Assembly: GCA_036380835.1 (NCBI GenBank)
Contig: DASVDZ010000007.1
Location: 34,436-98,435 of the forward strand
Origin: DASQJL01 sp036380835
GTDB lineage: Bacteria > Eisenbacteria > RBG-16-71-46 > SZUA-252
Direction of reading: 5' to 3'
Length of the DNA stretch: 64,000 nucleotides
The stretch's first letter is position 1, and each line of letters begins with the position of its first letter. Both the position numbers and the translations under genes were made by a program. This document shows positions 59,990 to 64,000 of this stretch, in pieces. Below the pieces are notes generated by a model. It searched no databases and had not been told where the DNA came from. It saw only the letters and a program-made list of their open reading frames with translations.

Positions 59990-60018
59990 ACGATAGCCGG
60001 TCCCGCGGAGCCTGTCAA
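59990..60018 (-). promoter_or_regulatory. sigma-70-like promoter before the EcfT-truA-htrA-pur genes
   Basis: Minus strand TTGACA (60018-60013, overlapping the lnt stop), 17-nt spacer, TATCGT (59995-59990), ten bases, then GTG. The predicted leader is zero to four bases. Confidence 0.6.
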
Positions 60019-61541
60019 CCGCGCGGCGCGCCGCCCACGCCCGGGCCCGCGCCGATCGGACGGAACCACGCCACGGCGATCAGGACCGCGATCAGCGCCA
60101 GCGAGATCGACGTCGTCCAGTCCCCCCAGCGCGCGAACGTCGTCGTGCCGACGCCTTCCCGCACCACGCCGGAGAGGACGGCCCGCGCGAAGAGCGGGGT
60201 CCGCGCTTCGACGCGGCCGTAGGGGTCGATGAACATCGAGACGCCCGTGTTGGCGCAGCGCGCGAGGCCCATGCCCAGCTCCACGGCGCGAAGGATCGCG
60301 AGGTCGGCGTGCTGCACCGGGCCCGCGGTCTTCCCGAACCACTCGTCGTTGGTGATGTTGACGAGGTACTGGGCCCCCTCGACGGCGTAGCGGCGCGCGT
60401 GGTCGGGAAAGATCGACTCGAAGCAGATGAGCACGCCGAACGCCGGGCCCGCGCCGAGGAAGACGACCGGGCGCGTGCCGGGCGTCCACTCGGCCTGGCC
60501 CAAGTCCACGTGGCCGAGGAACGGGAAGAAGGTCTGGAACGGGATCCGCTCGCCAAACGGAACGAGATGGATCTTCTCGTACTGGCCCCAGAGGCGTCCC
60601 GAGGCGAGGACGAGCCCGGCGGCGTTGTACGTGAGCACGTTCCCGTGGGCGTCGAGCTGCGCGTCCGGATAGCCGAGGAGGATCGGCACGCCGATCTCCT
60701 GGGCGAGCGACTGGAGCCGCTTCATCTTCGCCGGCTCGAGGCGCACGTAGAAGGGGAGCGCGGTCTCCGGCCAGATCACGAGATCGGGCCGCGGCGAGAA
60801 CGCCGCGGCGTCGCGCGTCAGCCGCTCGATCCGCGCCACCACCGAATCCTGGAGCGCCGGCGCCCACTTCTCCCCGCTGGGGACGTTCGGCTGCACCAGG
60901 GCCACGCGCGTGAGCGGCGCCGGCGCGGCGTGGCGGATCCGGTTCGAGCCCCAGAGCGGCGGGAGCGCCACCGTCGCCGCGACCACGATCGAGAGGAAGA
61001 TGCGGGGCGCGACACCGCGCGCGACGATCAGCCCCGCGACGAGCGCGTTCACCGTCACGACCCAGAGGGTGAGCCCGGACGCGCCGGCGATCGAGGCGCC
61101 CTGGATCCACGCGGGGTGCTGCGCGAGCGCGTAGCCCGCGTTGCCCCACGGACAGCCGAGCTCCCCCGAGGACTTGAGCCACTCGGCCACCATCCACGCG
61201 CACGGCGCCGTGACGAGCACCGGCCATCCGAGCCGCCGCCGCACGAACCGGACGATCCACCCGAAGAACGCGACGTAGAGCCCGAGGTAGAGACCGAGCG
61301 TGAGGAGGGCCGGGTAGATCAGCACGGGGTGCGTCATCGCGCTCGCCGGGAGGCGGACGATCCACCAGAACGTGAGGACGTAGTAGACGATCCCCATGAT
61401 CCACGGCGCCCACCGCGCGCCCCGCGGAGCGCGAGCGGGATCGTCCGGCCCGGGCGAGCCGTGGTGGAGGGCGACGAACAGGGGCACGAGGGCGACGAAG
61501 GCGAGCGGCCAGAGCCCGGCGTTCGGGAAGGCGAGGCTCAA
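60015..61541 (-). CDS. lnt: apolipoprotein N-acyltransferase
   Basis: 508 aa from the TTG at 61541. Several N-terminal membrane helices, then a nitrilase-type domain with the triad Glu259 (WPETALPF), Lys323 (YEKIHLVPFGE) and Cys373 (LICFESIFPD). It adds the third acyl chain to lipoproteins before Lol export. The family's first helix (SGLLLALSFP-type) appears to begin upstream of this TTG: in-frame codons back to 61589 read as a typical Lnt start with no ATG, GTG or TTG. An ATT at 61589 with GAGGT eight bases upstream is a possible true start. Confidence 0.93.
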   Translation of the reverse strand: MSLAFPNAGLWPLAFVALVPLFVALHHGSPGPDDPARAPRGARWAPWIMGIVYYVLTFWWIVRLPASAMTHPVLIYPALLTLGLYLGLYVAFFGWIVRFVRRRLGWPVLVTAPCAWMVAEWLKSSGELGCPWGNAGYALAQHPAWIQGASIAGASGLTLWVVTVNALVAGLIVARGVAPRIFLSIVVAATVALPPLWGSNRIRHAAPAPLTRVALVQPNVPSGEKWAPALQDSVVARIERLTRDAAAFSPRPDLVIWPETALPFYVRLEPAKMKRLQSLAQEIGVPILLGYPDAQLDAHGNVLTYNAAGLVLASGRLWGQYEKIHLVPFGERIPFQTFFPFLGHVDLGQAEWTPGTRPVVFLGAGPAFGVLICFESIFPDHARRYAVEGAQYLVNITNDEWFGKTAGPVQHADLAILRAVELGMGLARCANTGVSMFIDPYGRVEARTPLFARAVLSGVVREGVGTTTFARWGDWTTSISLALIAVLIAVAWFRPIGAGPGVGGAPRG

Positions 61542-61584
61542 GAGGACCCCGGACGCGGCCGCGGCGAGCGGCCCGCGGAAGGCC

Positions 61585-62601
61585 CTAATGGAGACGGACC
61601 TCGCGACGCGTCTCGGCGGACTGATAGATCGCGTCGATGACGCGCATCAGCTCCAGCCCTTCCTCGGGCGTGGCGAGCGGGCGCTCGCCCTGGGTGACGC
61701 AGCGGATGAAGTGGTCGAGCTCGGCTTCGTACGACTGCTTGTAGACGTTCTTGGTGGAATCCTGCGCGGGCGTCACGTCGAGCAGGTTCCCGCCCAGCTC
61801 CTTCATGACGCGGAACGGCTTCAGGAGCGCCGCCCCGTGGGTGCCGTACAGGTTCAGGTATTCGAAGTTGTTCTTGAGGAGGAGCGCCCACGAGACCTCG
61901 AGCGTGAGCGACGCGCCGTTCCCGAGGATCAGGAACGCCGCGACCGTGTCCTCGACGTCCTCGCGCGGATCGAGGACGTACTTGGTCGCCGTGACCGACG
62001 CCACCTTCGGATTCCCGAGGAGCCAGAGCGAGAGGTCGAGCATCTGGACGCCGAGATCCATCAGGACGCCGCCGCCGGCGCTCCGCTTGTTCCGGTACCA
62101 GGCCGGGCCGCGCGGGTCGGAGCGGCGCCGGAGCCAGCCGGTCTTGGCGTAGAAGACGGTGCCGAGCTCGCGGCGCTCGAGGTAGCCGCGCAGGGTCTGA
62201 ACGTCGGCGCGGAAGCGGTTGTTCATCGCGTAGAGGAGCACCGTTCCGGCGCGCTTCGCCGCCTCCGCCATCTGTTCCGCCTCCGAGGCGGTGCGCGCGG
62301 GCGGCTTCTCGCAGAGGACGTGCTTCCCGTAGCCGAGCGCCGCCAGCGTCATCGGCGCGTGGAGATGGTTCGGCGTGGCCACGATCACGGCCTCGATCTG
62401 GTCGCCGCGCAGCAGCGATTCGTAATCGGTCGTCGTGCGCGGGACGCCGAAGTGCTGCGCGACCATGCGCGCCTTCTCGCCGTCGTCGTCGCAGATCGCG
62501 ACCACCTCGACGTCCTTCCGTTTCTTGAGCGCCGACAGGTGGTTGATCTGGGTGACGAGTCCCGCCCCGATCACCCCGAGGCGGAGGGGACGCTTGGCCA
62601 C
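61585..62601 (-). CDS. Gfo/Idh/MocA-family oxidoreductase
   Basis: 338 aa. NAD(P)-binding LRLGVIGAGLVTQINHLSAL (6-25), IVATPNHLHAPMTLAALG, and the conserved VLCEKPPARTASEAEQM with the catalytic-region lysine (about 99). The second domain has AGGGVLMDLGVQMLDLSLWLLG, the usual His position being Gln here. Sugar or inositol dehydrogenase activity is likely but the substrate is unknown. GTG start at 62601. It is only distantly like the Gfo/Idh protein of the lpx cluster. It precedes lnt. Confidence 0.86.
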   Translation of the reverse strand: MAKRPLRLGVIGAGLVTQINHLSALKKRKDVEVVAICDDDGEKARMVAQHFGVPRTTTDYESLLRGDQIEAVIVATPNHLHAPMTLAALGYGKHVLCEKPPARTASEAEQMAEAAKRAGTVLLYAMNNRFRADVQTLRGYLERRELGTVFYAKTGWLRRRSDPRGPAWYRNKRSAGGGVLMDLGVQMLDLSLWLLGNPKVASVTATKYVLDPREDVEDTVAAFLILGNGASLTLEVSWALLLKNNFEYLNLYGTHGAALLKPFRVMKELGGNLLDVTPAQDSTKNVYKQSYEAELDHFIRCVTQGERPLATPEEGLELMRVIDAIYQSAETRREVRLH

Positions 62602-62664
62602 GGCTCGGCTCTCCCGGTGAGGCGCGGGCCGGACGGGCGCGCGCGTGGAAGGTTCAGACGGGCG

Positions 62665-62688
62665 AGTATAGAAAGCGGCGCCGCGAAA

Positions 62689-62692
<4 letters not shown>
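62665..62692 (-). promoter_or_regulatory. promoter of the oxidoreductase-lnt genes
   Basis: Minus strand TTGATT (62692-62687), 16-nt spacer, TATACT (62670-62665). Leader of roughly 57 nt to the GTG at 62601. Same -35 and spacer as the tdh promoter. Confidence 0.65.
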
Positions 62693-63795
<1,103 letters not shown>

Positions 63796-63820
63796 CCCTC
63801 CCCGGACTCCAAGGCGCGGT

Positions 63821-64000
63821 CTAGGCGCCGATCAGCCGCACCTCGCGCGGGCCCTCGACGATCGAGCCCGCCCGGTACGCCCGGTGCCCCGCGCGCGCGA
63901 GCGCCCCCTCGATCGCCCCGGCGTCCGCCGCCTTGACCGCGAGCAGGAGGCCGAGCCCCATGTTCCAGACCTCGTACGCCTCCGCGGCCGGGACGCGCCC
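63821..64000 (-). CDS. purM: phosphoribosylformylglycinamidine cyclo-ligase, C-terminal part
   Basis: Fifty-nine codons and a TAG stop at 63823-63821; the 5' part is beyond the window. The translation reads EAYEVWNMGLGLLLAVKAAD, then HRAYRAGSIVEG, matching the PurM C-terminus (EMYRTFNMGIGM and GEIVEG blocks). It converts FGAM to AIR, the step after PurLQS. It extends the purine genes of this region across the sigma-54 activator and the oxidoreductase-lnt genes. Confidence 0.88.
   Translation of the reverse strand, partial: GRVPAAEAYEVWNMGLGLLLAVKAADAGAIEGALARAGHRAYRAGSIVEGPREVRLIGA

Overview
The window is one continuous piece of a very GC-rich bacterial chromosome. I saw no rRNA, tRNA, phage, IS or CRISPR sequence. 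About 58 genes are packed almost end to end; all but two lie on the minus strand, and many neighbours overlap by 4 nt (ATGA, GTGA, TTGA). The cell is a diderm that makes LPS: it has lipid A synthesis, BamA, Skp, LolCD, Lnt, TolC, TonB and two heptosyltransferase-like enzymes. A fused LpxC-FabZ, repeated ExbB-ExbD-ExbD-TonB sets, a DUF4388/PATAN protein and a Minf_1886-type protein suggest the FCB superphylum or a neighbouring lineage (Candidatus Eisenbacteria or Gemmatimonadota-like). That placement is an inference from gene content, not a phylogeny.

Region 1 (1-4803): tripartite MacA-MacB-TolC-type efflux operon, read leftwards as tolC, adaptor, ATPase, permease, and probably a second permease that starts at the window edge. 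Region 2 (4902-14616): energy transduction. A PstS-like lipoprotein, a long TPR protein, a STAS protein, ExbB, two ExbD and two TonB are followed by a second ExbB-ExbD-ExbD-TonB set and a Yip1-family membrane protein. Region 3 (14769-19362): a possible small RNA, asnS (broken by one missing base) and a divergent plus-strand pair (TPR/zinc membrane protein plus DUF4388 protein). Region 4 (19365-23820): UbiA prenyltransferase, a GT9 enzyme, and the kbl-tdh threonine degradation pair.

Region 5 (23834-44854): a 21-kb minus-strand train that starts with the protein-arginine kinase system mcsA-mcsB-clpC and runs by translational overlap into bamA, skp, lpxD, lpxC-fabZ, lpxA, a Gfo/Idh oxidoreductase, lpxB, kdtA, lpxK, nadB, a Minf_1886 protein, an MsbA-like exporter, a GT9 enzyme and a hydroxyacid dehydrogenase. 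It joins stress proteolysis to outer-membrane construction. Region 6 (44906-50355): lolD, lolC, lysS and a GspE/PilB ATPase with an added double zinc ribbon. Region 7 (50574-64000): purF, a PurS-like fusion candidate, purQ, purL, purB, htrA, truA, an EcfT-like protein, lnt, a Gfo/Idh oxidoreductase, a sigma-54 activator, and the 3' end of purM at the right edge.

Several gene or operon heads carry recognisable sigma-70-like promoters (TTGAC[AC], 17-18 nt, TANNNT). In four cases the box ends only 6-10 nt before an ATG or GTG that has no convincing Shine-Dalgarno sequence, which points to leaderless or nearly leaderless mRNAs. The longest stretch without a gene is 14582-14868 (287 nt); no gene-free stretch exceeds 300 nt.
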